Assembly (NCBI RefSeq): GCF_020866925.1 | Contig: NZ_JAJGAK010000003.1 | Span: 124,001-188,000, forward strand | Source of the DNA: Noviluteimonas lactosilytica | GTDB lineage: Bacteria > Pseudomonadota > Gammaproteobacteria > Xanthomonadales > Xanthomonadaceae | Reading direction: 5' to 3' | Length of the DNA stretch: 64,000 nucleotides | Shown here: positions 7,666 through 20,004 of the stretch, one piece after another | Numbering within the stretch: the first letter of the stretch is position 1 | Layout: the number at the start of each line of letters is the position of its first letter | Translations under genes and position numbers: made by a program | Notes under the pieces: generated by a model | What the model was told of the DNA's origin: nothing | The model's database searches: none | Seen by the model: only the letters and a program-made list of their open reading frames with translations

Positions 7666-9606
7666 TCAGACCGAGCCCGGCTTGGCGCGCGCGCTCGTGC
7701 GATAGAGGAACCAGGCGACGACGGCGAGCACCGCGAGGCCGAACCACTGGCCGAGCTGCATGCCGGCCGGCGCCGCGAGCACGTCGCCGCGCTCGGAGAT
7801 CACGATCGGGATCGCGATCAGGATGCCCATCAGCGCTTCGCCGGTGATCAGGCCGGCCGCGAACAGCGTGCCGGGGCGATGGATCAGGTCCTTCGCATCG
7901 TGGTCGTCCGCGCGCACACCGTGCTTGCGCTCGACGAAGTGCGCGAGCAGGCCGCCGAGGAAGATCGGCACCATCAGTTCGAGCGGCAGGTAGATGCCGA
8001 TCGCCGCTGCGAGCACCGGCACGCGGAAATGCGCGCCGCGCTTCTTCAACCACTCGTCGAACGCGATGATCAGCGCGCCCACGCCGGCACCGATGCCGAT
8101 GATGCCCCACGGCAATTCGCCGCCGAACATGCCCTTCGCGACCGACGCCATCAGCGTGGCCTGCGGCGCGGCGAGCGATTGCGGATGTTCCGGCGTCGGC
8201 GCACCGATGCCGTACGCGGTCGCGAGCAGGTTGAGCACCGGCGCCATGATCAGCGCGCACGAGAACGCACCGATGCCGAGCATCAGCTGCTGCTTCCACG
8301 GCGTCGCGCCGACGATGTAGCCGGCCTTGAGGTCTTGCAGGTTGTCGCCGCCCACCGCGGCCGCGCAGCACACGACCGCACCGATCATGATCGCGGCGAC
8401 CGCGCCGATCGGCGAATCGCCGCCGAGCAGCACCCACAGCACCGCGGACGCGAACAGGATCGTCGCGATGGTGATGCCGGACACCGGGTTGTTCGACGAA
8501 CCGACCAGGCCCGCGAGGTACGCAGACACCGACACGAACAGGAAGCCGGCGACGATCATGATGATCGCCATCGGAATGCTGACGCCCCACTGGTGCACGA
8601 TCGCCTGGTACAGCGCGAGCAGCGGCAGCACGAACAGCACGAGCGCGACGAGCATCCACTTCATCGGCAGGTCGCGATCGGTTTCCGCGACGACGTCGCC
8701 CGCGCCCTTGCGCGCGGCCGCGATGCCCGACTTGATGCCGGAAGCGAGCGACTTGCGCAGCGAGAACAGCGTCCACACGCCGCCGATCAGCATCGCGCCG
8801 ACGCCGAGGTAACGGATCTTCGCGCCCCAGATCGCGAACGCCGCGTCTTCCGCGCTCGCGCCGGCAACGGCCGCGGCGACCGCCGGGTCGCTGTCGAGGA
8901 AGAAGGAGTGATACAGCGGAATGCCGATGTGCCACGACAGGATGCTGCCGGACAACACGACGATGCCGATGTTGAGGCCGACGATGTAACCGACGCCGAG
9001 CAGCGCGGGCGAGAGATTGGTGCCGATGTAGCCGAGGTACTTGCCGAGGAAGCCGGCTTCGGCCCACGTGTCGGGGATGATGCGGAAGCCGCTCGCGGCC
9101 GCGGCTTTCACCACGCCGCCGATCACCGCCGAGATGCCGAGGATCTTCAGGCCAGGGCCCGGGTTCTCGCCCGCCTTCAACACTTCCGCCGCGGCCTTGC
9201 CTTCGGGGAACGGCAGCGGCTCTTCGACGATCATCGAACGGCGCAGCGGCACCGAGAACAACACGCCGAGCAGGCCGCCGAGGCCCGCGATCGCGAGCAC
9301 CCACGAATATTTGAAGTCGTCCCAGTAGCCCAGGATGATCAGCGCGGGAATGGTGAAGATCACGCCCGCGGCAATCGACGAACCGGCCGACGCGCCGGTC
9401 TGCACGATGTTGTTCTCCAGGATCGTGCCGCCGCCGAGCAGGCGCAGCACACCCATCGACACCACCGCCGCGGGAATCGCGGTCGCGATGGTGAGGCCGG
9501 CGAACAGGCCGAGATAGGCATTCGCCGCGGCGAGGATCATCGCCAGCACGATCGCCAGCACCACGGCGCGGAAGGTCAATTGCGGCACCGCCGCAGGCTT
9601 GTTCAT
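7666..9606 (-). CDS. OPT-family oligopeptide transporter
   Basis: 646 aa integral inner-membrane protein. It has about 15 hydrophobic segments, starting with a helix at about 12-32 followed by LFAGLTIATAIPAAVVSMGVLR. The block GGTILENNIVQTGASAGSSIAAG at about 58-80 is characteristic of OPT transporters, which import oligopeptides or metal-chelate peptides by proton symport. A second diagnostic stretch, NLQDLKAGYIVGATPWKQQ, lies in the middle. The start at 9606 follows AGGGGA. It appears to be the first gene of a two-gene unit with the S9 peptidase and is divergent from a POT transporter across a 156-bp gap. The OPT family is well supported; peptide rather than metal-chelate transport is inferred from the context. 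Confidence 0.92.
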   Translation of the reverse strand: MNKPAAVPQLTFRAVVLAIVLAMILAAANAYLGLFAGLTIATAIPAAVVSMGVLRLLGGGTILENNIVQTGASAGSSIAAGVIFTIPALIILGYWDDFKYSWVLAIAGLGGLLGVLFSVPLRRSMIVEEPLPFPEGKAAAEVLKAGENPGPGLKILGISAVIGGVVKAAAASGFRIIPDTWAEAGFLGKYLGYIGTNLSPALLGVGYIVGLNIGIVVLSGSILSWHIGIPLYHSFFLDSDPAVAAAVAGASAEDAAFAIWGAKIRYLGVGAMLIGGVWTLFSLRKSLASGIKSGIAAARKGAGDVVAETDRDLPMKWMLVALVLFVLPLLALYQAIVHQWGVSIPMAIIMIVAGFLFVSVSAYLAGLVGSSNNPVSGITIATILFASAVLWVLLGGDSPIGAVAAIMIGAVVCCAAAVGGDNLQDLKAGYIVGATPWKQQLMLGIGAFSCALIMAPVLNLLATAYGIGAPTPEHPQSLAAPQATLMASVAKGMFGGELPWGIIGIGAGVGALIIAFDEWLKKRGAHFRVPVLAAAIGIYLPLELMVPIFLGGLLAHFVERKHGVRADDHDAKDLIHRPGTLFAAGLITGEALMGILIAIPIVISERGDVLAAPAGMQLGQWFGLAVLAVVAWFLYRTSARAKPGSV

Positions 9607-9762
9607 CGAAGCGGTCCCCTGGGGCACGAAAGGGCCGAAATTAAGGGACAGGCGGCCCGCTCGTCCAGCACGAAGTCGAGCGAATCGGCATCGCGCGCGG
9701 GCCGGGGGGCGCACGCCCCTATACTCCGGGCGCCTGTCCGGGCCTTGGGGGATACCAGCGCG
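9607..9762. promoter_or_regulatory. divergent promoter region, OPT and POT transporters
   Basis: This 156-bp gap feeds two divergent peptide-transport units. On the plus strand a TATACT hexamer (9720-9725) sits at a suitable distance from the POT start at 9763, but no good -35 is visible. No palindromic operator was recognised. Confidence 0.35.
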
Positions 9763-11496
9763 ATGGCGTCGACCGTCACCGATTACACCGACATCCCCCG
9801 CAGCGAGGACTTCCTCGGCCACCCGAAGGGCGTCTTCGTCTGCTTCTTCACCGAGATGTGGGAGCGCTTCTCCTTCTACGGGATGAAGGCGCTGCTGCTG
9901 CTCTATCTCCTGAAGCATCACGGGTTCGGCGACGACGCGGGGTACGACCTCATCGGCGCATACGGCGGGCTGGTCTACGCGGTGCCGGTGATCGGCGGCC
10001 TGGTCGCGGACCGCTGGCTCGGCATGCGCAAGGCGGTGGTGCTCGGCGGCGTGTTGTTGTGCCTGGGGCACCTGGGCATGGCGGTCGAAGGCCACGAAGC
10101 GCACATGGTCGACGGCCAGATGGTGCGCGACGAAGGCGCGCTGCAGGTGTTCTATCTCTCGCTCGCGCTGATCATCATGGGCGTCGGCTTCCTCAAGCCG
10201 AACATCTCCACCATCGTCGGCAAGTTGTACGCGGAAGACGATCCGCGCCGAGATTCGGGTTTCACCCTCTTCTATGCGGGCATCAACGTCGGCGGGTTGT
10301 TCGCCGGGTTGATCTGCGCGTTCCTCGGCGAGACCTACGGGTGGCGGTACGGCTTCGGCGCGGCGGGCATCGGCATGCTCGCGGGGCTGGCGATGTTCCT
10401 GTGGGGGCAGAAGTATTTGCACGGACACGCGGAGCCGCGCGATCCGGCGAAGCTGCGCGAGCGCGTGGCGGGGCTGGCGCGCGAGTGGTGGATCTACGTG
10501 TGCGCGTTCGCGGGCGTCGCGGTGATCTGGCAGCTGATCCAGAGCACGGGCACGGTGCACTCGGCGATGCACATCGTGGCGGTCGGGTTCTTCGCGTGGT
10601 TCGCCTGGTACCTCGCGTTCCGCTGCACGCCGGTGCAGCGCAGGCAGATGCTCGCGCTGATCGTGCTGATCCTCGGCGTGCTGGTGTTCTTCACCCTGTA
10701 CGAGCAGACCTACGGGTCGTGGCTCACGTTCACCGACCGCCTGATGACGAAGGACATGTTCCCGTCGCTGGTGAGCGATGCGAGCGGCACGTTGCCGTGG
10801 TCGGTGTGGTTGATGGCGGGCTCGCCGATCCTGATCGTGATGGCGCTGAAGGCGAGCGATGCGGGCAGGCTCGCATTCGCGCGCATGCTGGTCGGCGTGT
10901 GGGTGGTGGCGATGGCGATCGCGTGTTTCCGCGACGTCGTGCTGGTGCCGCAGACCGCGGGCTCGCTGACGTTCCTGGGGTCGTTCTTCGTCGTGCTGCT
11001 CTCGCCGTTCTTCGCGTGGTTGTGGCCGTGGCTGGAAGCGCGCGGCTGGAATCCGAGCAAGCCTGCGAAGAGCGCGATCGGCTTGTTGTTCGCGGCGCTG
11101 GCGTTCCTGCCGCTCCTTGCGGCGGCGCAATCGGTCGGGCCCGGTGCGATGGCGACGGTGTGGTGGCTGGTGCTCGCGTACTTCCTGCTCGAGGTCGGCG
11201 AGATGTGCCTGTCGCCGATCGGTTTGTCGGCGGTGACGCAGTTGTCGGTCGCGCAGGTCGTCGGGCTGATGATGGGCGGCTTCTGGCTCGCGACGGCGTA
11301 TTCGGAAGTGCTGGCTGCGACGTTCGGGAAGCTCGCGTCGATCGAGATCCCGGAAGGCGGCGCGATCGACGTGATCGATGCGGCATCGAAGTACGCGGGG
11401 TTGTTCCAGCTGATGCTGTGGATCGGGATCGCGGCGTCGCTGGTGTTCCTCGTGCTGACGCCACTGCTGAAGAAGTGGATGCACGGGGTGAAGTGA
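9763..11496 (+). CDS. POT/PTR-family peptide:proton symporter
   Basis: 577 aa inner-membrane protein of the major facilitator superfamily. The EMWERFSFYG block (about residues 30-39) is the ExxERFxYG signature of proton-coupled oligopeptide transporters; FLKPNISTIVGKLY and FTLFYAGINVGGLF are the second family signature. Around 14 hydrophobic helices are visible, including an extra pair in the central region, as in bacterial DtpA-type proteins. It imports di- and tripeptides with protons. It is divergent from the OPT transporter and S9 peptidase, giving a compact peptide-scavenging locus. The ATG at 9763 was chosen because the signature block follows at normal depth; the upstream open frame is a shadow of the OPT gene. 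Confidence 0.93.
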   Translation: MASTVTDYTDIPRSEDFLGHPKGVFVCFFTEMWERFSFYGMKALLLLYLLKHHGFGDDAGYDLIGAYGGLVYAVPVIGGLVADRWLGMRKAVVLGGVLLCLGHLGMAVEGHEAHMVDGQMVRDEGALQVFYLSLALIIMGVGFLKPNISTIVGKLYAEDDPRRDSGFTLFYAGINVGGLFAGLICAFLGETYGWRYGFGAAGIGMLAGLAMFLWGQKYLHGHAEPRDPAKLRERVAGLAREWWIYVCAFAGVAVIWQLIQSTGTVHSAMHIVAVGFFAWFAWYLAFRCTPVQRRQMLALIVLILGVLVFFTLYEQTYGSWLTFTDRLMTKDMFPSLVSDASGTLPWSVWLMAGSPILIVMALKASDAGRLAFARMLVGVWVVAMAIACFRDVVLVPQTAGSLTFLGSFFVVLLSPFFAWLWPWLEARGWNPSKPAKSAIGLLFAALAFLPLLAAAQSVGPGAMATVWWLVLAYFLLEVGEMCLSPIGLSAVTQLSVAQVVGLMMGGFWLATAYSEVLAATFGKLASIEIPEGGAIDVIDAASKYAGLFQLMLWIGIAASLVFLVLTPLLKKWMHGVK

Positions 11497-11532
11497 TGCA
11501 GTGCGAGGGGCGTTGTATCCCCTTCGCACGAA

Positions 11533-12426
11533 TCAGGTCATGCGATCCAGTGTTTCGTCGAGCGCCTTGCGCCAATCGGGAAGCGCGATATCGAAGTCGC
11601 CCCGGATCGCGCTGGTGTCGAGCACCGAATAACCCGGACGCGCGGCTGGCGTCGGATATTCCGACGAAGGAATCGCCACGACACGCGGCGCCTTCGCCAG
11701 CAACCCACGCGCGACCGCGTCTTCGAAGATCGCGGTCGCGAACCCGTGCCAGCTCGTCTGCCCCGTCGCCGTCAGGTGCCACAGGCCGGTGCGTTGTTCG
11801 GGGCGACGCAACAATTGCGCGGTGACGTCGGCCAGCAACCACGCCGGCGTCGGCGTGCCGACCTGGTCGTCGACGACGCGCAACTCGTCGCGCTCGGCGC
11901 CGACGCGCAGCATCGTGCGCAGGAAGTTGTGTCCGTGCACGTCGTACACCCACGCCGTGCGGAAGATCATGTAACGCTCGCCCGCGTCGAGCACCGCCTG
12001 TTCGCCGGCGCGCTTGCTGCGGCCGTAGACGCCGAGCGGCGCGGTCGGGTCTTCTTCGCGATAGGGGCGCTTGCCCTGCCCGTCGAACACGTAGTCGGTC
12101 GAGTAATGCACCAGCATGGCGTCGTGGCGCGCGCACGCGGCCGCGAGGCGTGCAGGTGCCTGGGCGTTGATGCGGTGCGCGAGGTCCGGTTCGGATTCGG
12201 CCTTGTCGACGGCGGTGTGCGCGGTGGCGTTGACGACGAAGTCGGGCGCGATGCGTTCGACGAGCGCGTCGATCGCATCGAGGTCGGTCACGTCGAGCGC
12301 TTCGCATGCGCTGCCGTCGGCCAACGTGCCGTCGAGCGTCGTCGCGACGACGTCGCCCAGCGGCGCGAGCGTCTCGCGCAATCGCCGGCCGAGCTGCCCT
12401 TTACCGCCGAGCAGCAACAGCTTCAT
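11533..12426 (-). CDS. rmlD: dTDP-4-dehydrorhamnose reductase
   Basis: 297 aa cytoplasmic NADPH-dependent reductase that makes dTDP-L-rhamnose, the last step of the Rml pathway. An extended SDR fold is visible: nucleotide-binding GGKGQLGRRL at 7-16, DVTD at 45-48, NATAHTAVDKAE at 66-77, and the catalytic pair Tyr134/Lys138 in YGRSK. Length is normal. It is the last gene of rmlBACD; its ATG overlaps the rmlC stop by 4 nt, which suggests translational coupling. Product use (LPS, exopolysaccharide or rhamnolipid) is not shown here. Confidence 0.96.
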   Translation of the reverse strand: MKLLLLGGKGQLGRRLRETLAPLGDVVATTLDGTLADGSACEALDVTDLDAIDALVERIAPDFVVNATAHTAVDKAESEPDLAHRINAQAPARLAAACARHDAMLVHYSTDYVFDGQGKRPYREEDPTAPLGVYGRSKRAGEQAVLDAGERYMIFRTAWVYDVHGHNFLRTMLRVGAERDELRVVDDQVGTPTPAWLLADVTAQLLRRPEQRTGLWHLTATGQTSWHGFATAIFEDAVARGLLAKAPRVVAIPSSEYPTPAARPGYSVLDTSAIRGDFDIALPDWRKALDETLDRMT

Positions 12427-12983
12427 GGCGCGGCGTAGACCGGCAGGCGATCGGCTGGGACGTCGGCGAGGAACGGCGCGTTCTCGTCCTTCTCCGACAA
12501 CGACGGATGGCCGATCGGCCAATCGATCGCCAGTTTCGCGTCGTTCCAGCGAATGCCCGCATCCGCCGCCTTGTCGTACCCGGCGGTGCACAGGTAACTG
12601 AAGACCGCGCGATCGGACAGCACCGCGAAACCGTGCGCGAAGCCTTCCGGGATCCAGAAGTGGCGCTTGTTGTCGGCGCTGAGCACGACCGCCGCGGACT
12701 TGCCGAACGTCGGCGAGCCGCGCCGGATGTCGACGGCGACGTCGTACACCTCGCCTTCGAGCACGCTCACCAGCTTGCCCTGCGGATTGGGCCACTGGTA
12801 ATGCAGGCCGCGCAGCACGCCGCGCGTCGACGAAGACACGTTGCTCTGCACGAACTGCGTCGGCAGGCCGAGCGGGCCGAAGCGATCGGCATTCCACGCT
12901 TCGTAGAAGAAACCACGCGCATCGCCCCACACCGCGGGCTCGATCACCACGCAGCCGGGCAATCCGGTCTCGACGACTTTCAT
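12423..12983 (-). CDS. rmlC: dTDP-4-dehydrorhamnose 3,5-epimerase
   Basis: 186 aa cupin epimerase acting on dTDP-4-keto-6-deoxyglucose. Visible motifs are FFYEAWN (substrate entrance), [10 protein letters not shown] with the catalytic-base His, [27 protein letters not shown], and [11 protein letters not shown] with the metal-free cupin strand. Length is typical. The start codon overlaps the rmlA stop by 4 nt and the stop overlaps rmlD by 4 nt, so it is embedded in a tightly coupled operon. Confidence 0.96.
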   Translation of the reverse strand: MKVVETGLPGCVVIEPAVWGDARGFFYEAWNADRFGPLGLPTQFVQSNVSSSTRGVLRGLHYQWPNPQGKLVSVLEGEVYDVAVDIRRGSPTFGKSAAVVLSADNKRHFWIPEGFAHGFAVLSDRAVFSYLCTAGYDKAADAGIRWNDAKLAIDWPIGHPSLSEKDENAPFLADVPADRLPVYAAP

Positions 12984-13873
12984 TCGACGCGCCCGTGTTC
13001 GAGGAGGCTGAGCAAGTACTGGCCGTAGCCGTTCTTCGCGAGCGGACGCGCGAGCGCTTCGAGCTGGTCGCGATCGATCCACTTGTTGAAGTAAGCGATC
13101 TCTTCCGGGCAGCAGACGCGCAGGCCCTGGCGCTTTTCGATCGTCTCGATGTACGTCGAGGCTTCGACCAGCGATTCGTGCGTGCCGGTGTCGAGCCAGG
13201 CGTAACCGCGGCCGAGTTTCTCCAGGTGCAGGCGGCCCTGTTCGAGGTAGGCGCGGTTGAGGTCGGTGATCTCGAGTTCGCCGCGCGCAGAGGGCTTGAG
13301 CTTCGCGGCGTATTCGCTCGCGTGGCCGTCGTAGAAATACAGGCCGGTGACGGCGTAGTTCGAACGCGGGTTCGCGGGTTTTTCCTCGATGCCGACGACG
13401 CGGCCGCCCGCATCGAATTCGGCCACGCCGTAGCGTTCCGGATCGCGCACCCAGTAGCCGAACACGGTGGCGTCGTCGGTGCGCGCGTCGGCGCGCTGCA
13501 GCAACTCGGTGAGGCCGTGGCCGTAGAAGATGTTGTCGCCGAGGACGAGGCAGCTCGGCTTGCCGTCGATGAAGTCTTCGCCGATCAGGTACGCCTGCGC
13601 GAGGCCGTCGGGACTCGGCTGCACCGCGTATTCGATCTTCATGCCCCACTGCGAACCGTCGCCGATCAGGCTCTTGAACAGCGCCTGCTCGTGCGGCGTG
13701 TTGATGATCAGCACTTCGCGGATCCCGGCGAGCATCAGCACGCTCAGCGGGTAATAGATCATCGGCTTGTCGTAGACCGGCAGCAGCTGCTTGCTGATCG
13801 CCTTGGTGATCGGATACAGGCGCGTGCCCGATCCGCCGGCGAGGACGATGCCCTTGCGTGCGGTCTGCGTCAT
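12980..13873 (-). CDS. rmlA: glucose-1-phosphate thymidylyltransferase
   Basis: 297 aa enzyme joining dTTP and glucose-1-phosphate into dTDP-glucose, the entry step to dTDP-L-rhamnose. The nucleotidyltransferase signature [20 protein letters not shown] sits at residues 13-32, and the metal-binding GDNIFYG and VTGLYFYD blocks follow. The length fits the tetrameric RmlA family, which dTDP-rhamnose feedback-inhibits. It overlaps rmlB by 4 nt upstream and rmlC by 4 nt downstream. Confidence 0.96.
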   Translation of the reverse strand: MTQTARKGIVLAGGSGTRLYPITKAISKQLLPVYDKPMIYYPLSVLMLAGIREVLIINTPHEQALFKSLIGDGSQWGMKIEYAVQPSPDGLAQAYLIGEDFIDGKPSCLVLGDNIFYGHGLTELLQRADARTDDATVFGYWVRDPERYGVAEFDAGGRVVGIEEKPANPRSNYAVTGLYFYDGHASEYAAKLKPSARGELEITDLNRAYLEQGRLHLEKLGRGYAWLDTGTHESLVEASTYIETIEKRQGLRVCCPEEIAYFNKWIDRDQLEALARPLAKNGYGQYLLSLLEHGRVE

Positions 13874-14925
13874 GCGGCGGTCCCGATGCGCTCGAGGCGA
13901 TAGCTGCCGTCGGTCACGCGGCGCACCCAGTCCTGGTTCGCGAGATACCACTCGACGGTGTCGGCGATGCCCTGCTCGAACGTGTGTTCGGGCGACCAGC
14001 CGAGTTCGCGCTTGAGCTTGGACGCGTCGATCGCATAGCGGCGATCGTGGCCCGGGCGGTCGGCGACAAAGGTGATCTGCGTTTCGCGCCTGACGCCGTC
14101 CGCACGCGGTCGGCGATCGTCGAGCAACGCGCAGATCGTGCGCACGACGTCGATGTTCTGGCGTTCGGCGTCGCCGCCGACGTTGTAGGTTTCGCCGACG
14201 CGGCCGCCTTCGAGCACCGCGCGGATCGCGGCGCAGTGGTCGCCGACGTACAACCAATCGCGCACGTTCTTGCCGTCGCCGTAGACCGGCAGCGGTTCGC
14301 CCGCGAGGGCGCGCGCGATGATCAGCGGGATGAGCTTCTCGGGGAACTGGTACGGGCCGTAGTTGTTCGAGCAGTTGGTTGTGAGGACCGGCAGGCCGTA
14401 GGTGTGGTGGAAGGCGCGCACGAGATGGTCGGACGCGGCCTTCGATGCGGAGTACGGCGAGTTGGGCGCGAACGGCGTCGACTCGGTGAACTTGCCCGTG
14501 TCGCCGAGCGAGCCGTAGACCTCGTCGGTGGAGACGTGCAGGAAGCGGAACGCGTCGCGCGCGTCGCCTTCGAGCGGCTTCCAGTAATCGCGTGCCGATT
14601 CGAGCAACGCGAGCGTGCCGACGACGTTGGTCTGCACGAACGCGGCCGGGCCGTCGATCGAGCGATCGACATGGCTCTCGGCGGCGAAGTTGACGATCGC
14701 GTCGGGCCGGTGTTCGCGCAGCAGGCGATCGACCAGCGTGCGATCGCCGATGTCGCCATGCACGAACACGTGGTCCGGATTGCCGTCGAGCGGCGCGAGC
14801 GTGTCGCGGTTGCCCGCGTAAGTGAGCGCATCGAGGTTCACGATGCGGATGCCGCGGCGAACCGCGTCCAGAACGAAGTTACCGCCGATGAAACCGGCGC
14901 CGCCGGTCACCAACCAGGTCGTCAC
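13870..14925 (-). CDS. rmlB: dTDP-glucose 4,6-dehydratase
   Basis: 351 aa NAD-dependent SDR enzyme making dTDP-4-keto-6-deoxyglucose. The Rossmann motif [11 protein letters not shown] is at 7-17; the catalytic Thr-Asp-Glu is at 133-135 (STDEVYG) and Tyr158/Lys162 is in [23 protein letters not shown] is a strong family block. Translation starts at a GTG at 14925, preceded by GGAGG; no ATG start would retain the Rossmann motif. It is the first gene of rmlBACD, 115 nt downstream of ssb. Confidence 0.96.
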   Translation of the reverse strand: MTTWLVTGGAGFIGGNFVLDAVRRGIRIVNLDALTYAGNRDTLAPLDGNPDHVFVHGDIGDRTLVDRLLREHRPDAIVNFAAESHVDRSIDGPAAFVQTNVVGTLALLESARDYWKPLEGDARDAFRFLHVSTDEVYGSLGDTGKFTESTPFAPNSPYSASKAASDHLVRAFHHTYGLPVLTTNCSNNYGPYQFPEKLIPLIIARALAGEPLPVYGDGKNVRDWLYVGDHCAAIRAVLEGGRVGETYNVGGDAERQNIDVVRTICALLDDRRPRADGVRRETQITFVADRPGHDRRYAIDASKLKRELGWSPEHTFEQGIADTVEWYLANQDWVRRVTDGSYRLERIGTAA

Positions 14926-15006
14926 AGCACAGCCTCCAGTGCCTTGCGTGTCGCCGCCCCTGCTCCGGCGATCGGAACGACCCCTCTCCCGGGTCGCGCG
15001 AATGAA

Positions 15007-15034
15007 AGCGCCCGCGGCGTAGGCCGCGGGCGCT
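15007..15034 (-). terminator. hairpin between ssb and rmlB
   Basis: An 11-bp stem AGCGCCCGCGG/CCGCGGGCGCT with a 6-nt loop lies six bases after the ssb stop. On the minus strand only a short TTTC follows, so it may be a leaky terminator that separates ssb from the rml operon. Confidence 0.6.
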
Positions 15035-15040
15035 GGTCGA

Positions 15041-15538
15041 TCAGAACGGGATGTCGTCGTCCGCGAAGTCGTCGCCGAAATCGCGCGAAGCCGGTGCGGT
15101 ATCGCGACGCGGCGCGGATTCCTGCGGCTGGCGCTGCGGCGGCGCCGAACGCTGCGGACGATCGCCGCCGCGTTCGCCGCGACTGCCACCACCACCGCCG
15201 TCACCGCGACCGCCGAGCATCTGCATCTGGTCGACGATGATGTCGGTGTAGTAACGCTTCTGGCCGTCCTGCCCGGTGAACTCGTCGTAGCGGATCGAGC
15301 CTTCGACGTAGACCTGCGAACCCTTGCGCAGGTACTCGCCGGCGATCTCGGCGACCTTCCCGAAGAACTTCAGGCGGTGCCACTCGGTGCGTTCCTGGCT
15401 GTTGCCTTCGCGGTCCTTGCGCACGGAGGTCGTCGCGAGGCTGGCGGAGGTCACGGCCATGCCGCCCTGGGTGTACTTGGTCTCGGGGTCGTCGCCGAGA
15501 TTGCCGACCAGGATCACCTTGTTGATGCCACGTGCCAT
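15041..15538 (-). CDS. ssb: single-stranded DNA-binding protein
   Basis: 165 aa. Residues 1-110 form the OB-fold ([19 protein letters not shown]; aromatic DNA-stacking positions in WHRLKFFG and RYYTDI). From about 111 a Gly/Arg/Pro/Gln-rich linker leads to the acidic tip DDDIPF, the docking peptide for replication and repair partners. It is essential for replication, recombination and repair. Length and tail are those of a standard proteobacterial SSB. It is upstream of the rml operon and divergent from a response regulator across 432 bp. Confidence 0.97.
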   Translation of the reverse strand: MARGINKVILVGNLGDDPETKYTQGGMAVTSASLATTSVRKDREGNSQERTEWHRLKFFGKVAEIAGEYLRKGSQVYVEGSIRYDEFTGQDGQKRYYTDIIVDQMQMLGGRGDGGGGGSRGERGGDRPQRSAPPQRQPQESAPRRDTAPASRDFGDDFADDDIPF

Positions 15539-15970
15539 GGAGTGCGTGTCCTCGAATTCGGGTTGGGTCGCGGCGGTGCGGGACCGCCGGCCAGGGTCAC
15601 ATGGTACCAGTGGCGGACGCGTCCGCTTGCCGACGGGATCGACGGAATCACGGACCCGTTCACCACCGGTCGCGGGCCGGCCCGGCCGGACCGCCGGTGG
15701 ATCTTGAACCGACGCACCGCGCCAATCGACGAATCGGCGCGGATGCGGTCACGAAACGTCTAAACACCGCGAAAGTTCGCGGCTCCGCATTCCTGACGCC
15801 GCGTGCTTGCCTTCTAATCCGCCCTCTTGCGATGCCGGCCTGCACGGCTCGCTTGCCTCTTGGTGCAGACCTGCGTCCGGCAAGGCCGGTCGCGCCTGCC
15901 GCGTGCCTAGAATCGAATCGCACGCAACCGAGGGCGCGCTCGCCACTTCGTCCACACCGGGGCCCGATCC
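15539..15970. promoter_or_regulatory. 432-bp gap between divergent ssb and response regulator
   Basis: No gene is supported: open frames here have arginine-rich compositions typical of shadow translation. The stretch should carry both divergent promoters. A TAGAAT hexamer at 15907-15912 is a candidate -10 for the regulator, with no clear -35. No SOS-box-like CTG-N10-CAG was recognised near ssb, although a weak one could be missed. Confidence 0.4.
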
Positions 15971-16591
15971 ATGTACCGAGTGATCATCGTCGACGACCAC
16001 CCCATGGTCGCGGCTGCATTGAAAGACCTGCTGGAGAACAACGAAACGTTCGAGGTCGTCGCCGTGCACGACAACGGCGGCGCCGCGTTGTCGGCGGTAC
16101 GCACGCTGCAGCCCGACCTGCTGATCATCGACCTCGGCGTCCCGGTCCTCGGGGGCGTGGAAGTGATCTCGCGCCTGCGCGCCGGCGGTTCGGGCGTCGG
16201 CATCCTCGTGGTGTCCGGCGGCGAGGCCCATGAAAGCGGCCTGCGTGCGCTGCGCGCCGGCGCCAACGGCTTCGTGCACAAGACCGATGCGCTCAGCGAA
16301 ATCGCGATGGCCGCGCTGGTGGTCGCACGCGGCAAGTCCTACTTCAACCAGGAACTGCTGATGCTCGCCGGCGACGGCCAGACCGACGGCCGTCCGGTCA
16401 CGCGCCTGACCGAACGCGAGTTCGAGGTCTTCCGCTGCCTCGTCGCCGGCCAGTCGAACCGCGACATCGGCGAGCACATGCGCCTGAGCAACAAGACCGT
16501 CAGCGCGTACAAGATGAAGATCATGCGCAAGCTCGGCGCACGCAACATCCGCGACCTGATCGAGCTCGCGCGCGAAACGGACTCTGCGTAA
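15971..16591 (+). CDS. NarL/FixJ-type response regulator (orphan)
   Basis: 206 aa two-component regulator. The receiver domain spans about 3-120 with acidic DD at 8-9, phospho-acceptor Asp54 (LIIDLGVP) and the conserved Lys104 (HKTDAL). A LuxR-type helix-turn-helix spans about 143-205 (LTEREFEVFRCLVAGQSNRDIGEHM, NKTVSAYK), resembling the BvgA/EvgA/RcsB-like group. No histidine kinase is nearby, so the partner is elsewhere. The gene is convergent with a PilZ protein, but a shared pathway is not shown. Confidence 0.92.
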   Translation: MYRVIIVDDHPMVAAALKDLLENNETFEVVAVHDNGGAALSAVRTLQPDLLIIDLGVPVLGGVEVISRLRAGGSGVGILVVSGGEAHESGLRALRAGANGFVHKTDALSEIAMAALVVARGKSYFNQELLMLAGDGQTDGRPVTRLTEREFEVFRCLVAGQSNRDIGEHMRLSNKTVSAYKMKIMRKLGARNIRDLIELARETDSA

Positions 16592-16605
16592 TCGTAGTAA
16601 AGGCG

Positions 16606-16656
16606 TCGACGCGACGCGTCGATCAGAACGCGCGGTGCGCGCTCAGTGCACCGCGC
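16606..16656. terminator. palindromes between regulator and PilZ gene
   Basis: Two adjacent structures sit between the convergent genes: TCGACGCG-a-CGCGTCGA (16606-16622), and a 9-bp stem GCGCGGTGC/GCACCGCGC (16630-16638/16648-16656) that enters the PilZ 3' end. Neither has a T tract; they may act as weak bidirectional transcription ends. Confidence 0.4.
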
Positions 16657-16969
16657 CCGCGGCATCCAGCAGGCGTTCGATCTCGGCTTCCTGCGCCGGG
16701 TCGAACTGCAACCCCATGTGATCGATCGCCACCCACGCCACCTGCGTGTGCAGGGTGATGGCATCGCTGTCGGGCACGTCGAAGAACATGCGCAGTTGCG
16801 TCCCGTTGGTGGGCGTCCAGCCCGGCACCAGGTCGACCCGCGCGCCCCCCTCGGACAAGTCGAGGATGTACCCCTCGTGGGAGTGTCCATTCGGCGCGAC
16901 GAGCACCGCGCAGAGGACGTTGTGGCGGACGTGCTTGCGCTTCTCGACGGCGATGGCGGCGGTATCCAT
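16643..16969 (-). CDS. PilZ-domain protein
   Basis: 108 aa protein consisting almost only of a PilZ domain. RKHVRHNV (residues 11-18) is the arginine-rich c-di-GMP-binding switch (RxxxR type), and DLSEGGARVD (37-46) is the D/NxSxxG motif. Single-domain PilZ proteins bind c-di-GMP and control motility, pili or polysaccharide in this family of bacteria. Its tail after Leu103 is short. Not in an operon; convergent with the response regulator. Confidence 0.88.
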   Translation of the reverse strand: MDTAAIAVEKRKHVRHNVLCAVLVAPNGHSHEGYILDLSEGGARVDLVPGWTPTNGTQLRMFFDVPDSDAITLHTQVAWVAIDHMGLQFDPAQEAEIERLLDAAGAVH

Positions 16970-17084
16970 GAATGGATGCTAACGCGGGTCGTGGGAGGCC
17001 GACGTGAGCGGCCGCAAGCGCAAGACTTTATGGCCCGTCCGCTGACCAGCGGCGGGCTTCGGCAGAAGGACGGTGGTCGCGAGG

Positions 17085-17115
17085 GGCCGTCGTTGCGCAG
17101 TGCACAACGACGGCC
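17085..17115 (-). terminator. hairpin just after gcvP
   Basis: GGCCGTCGTTG pairs perfectly with CAACGACGGCC (11 bp, loop 9 nt), eight bases beyond the gcvP stop. There is no T run, so the assignment as transcription end is provisional. Confidence 0.5.
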
Positions 17116-17122
17116 GTCGAAA

Positions 17123-19978
<2,856 letters not shown>

Positions 19979-20004
19979 GCGGGCGCGCCTAGGGAAAGAG
20001 GGCG

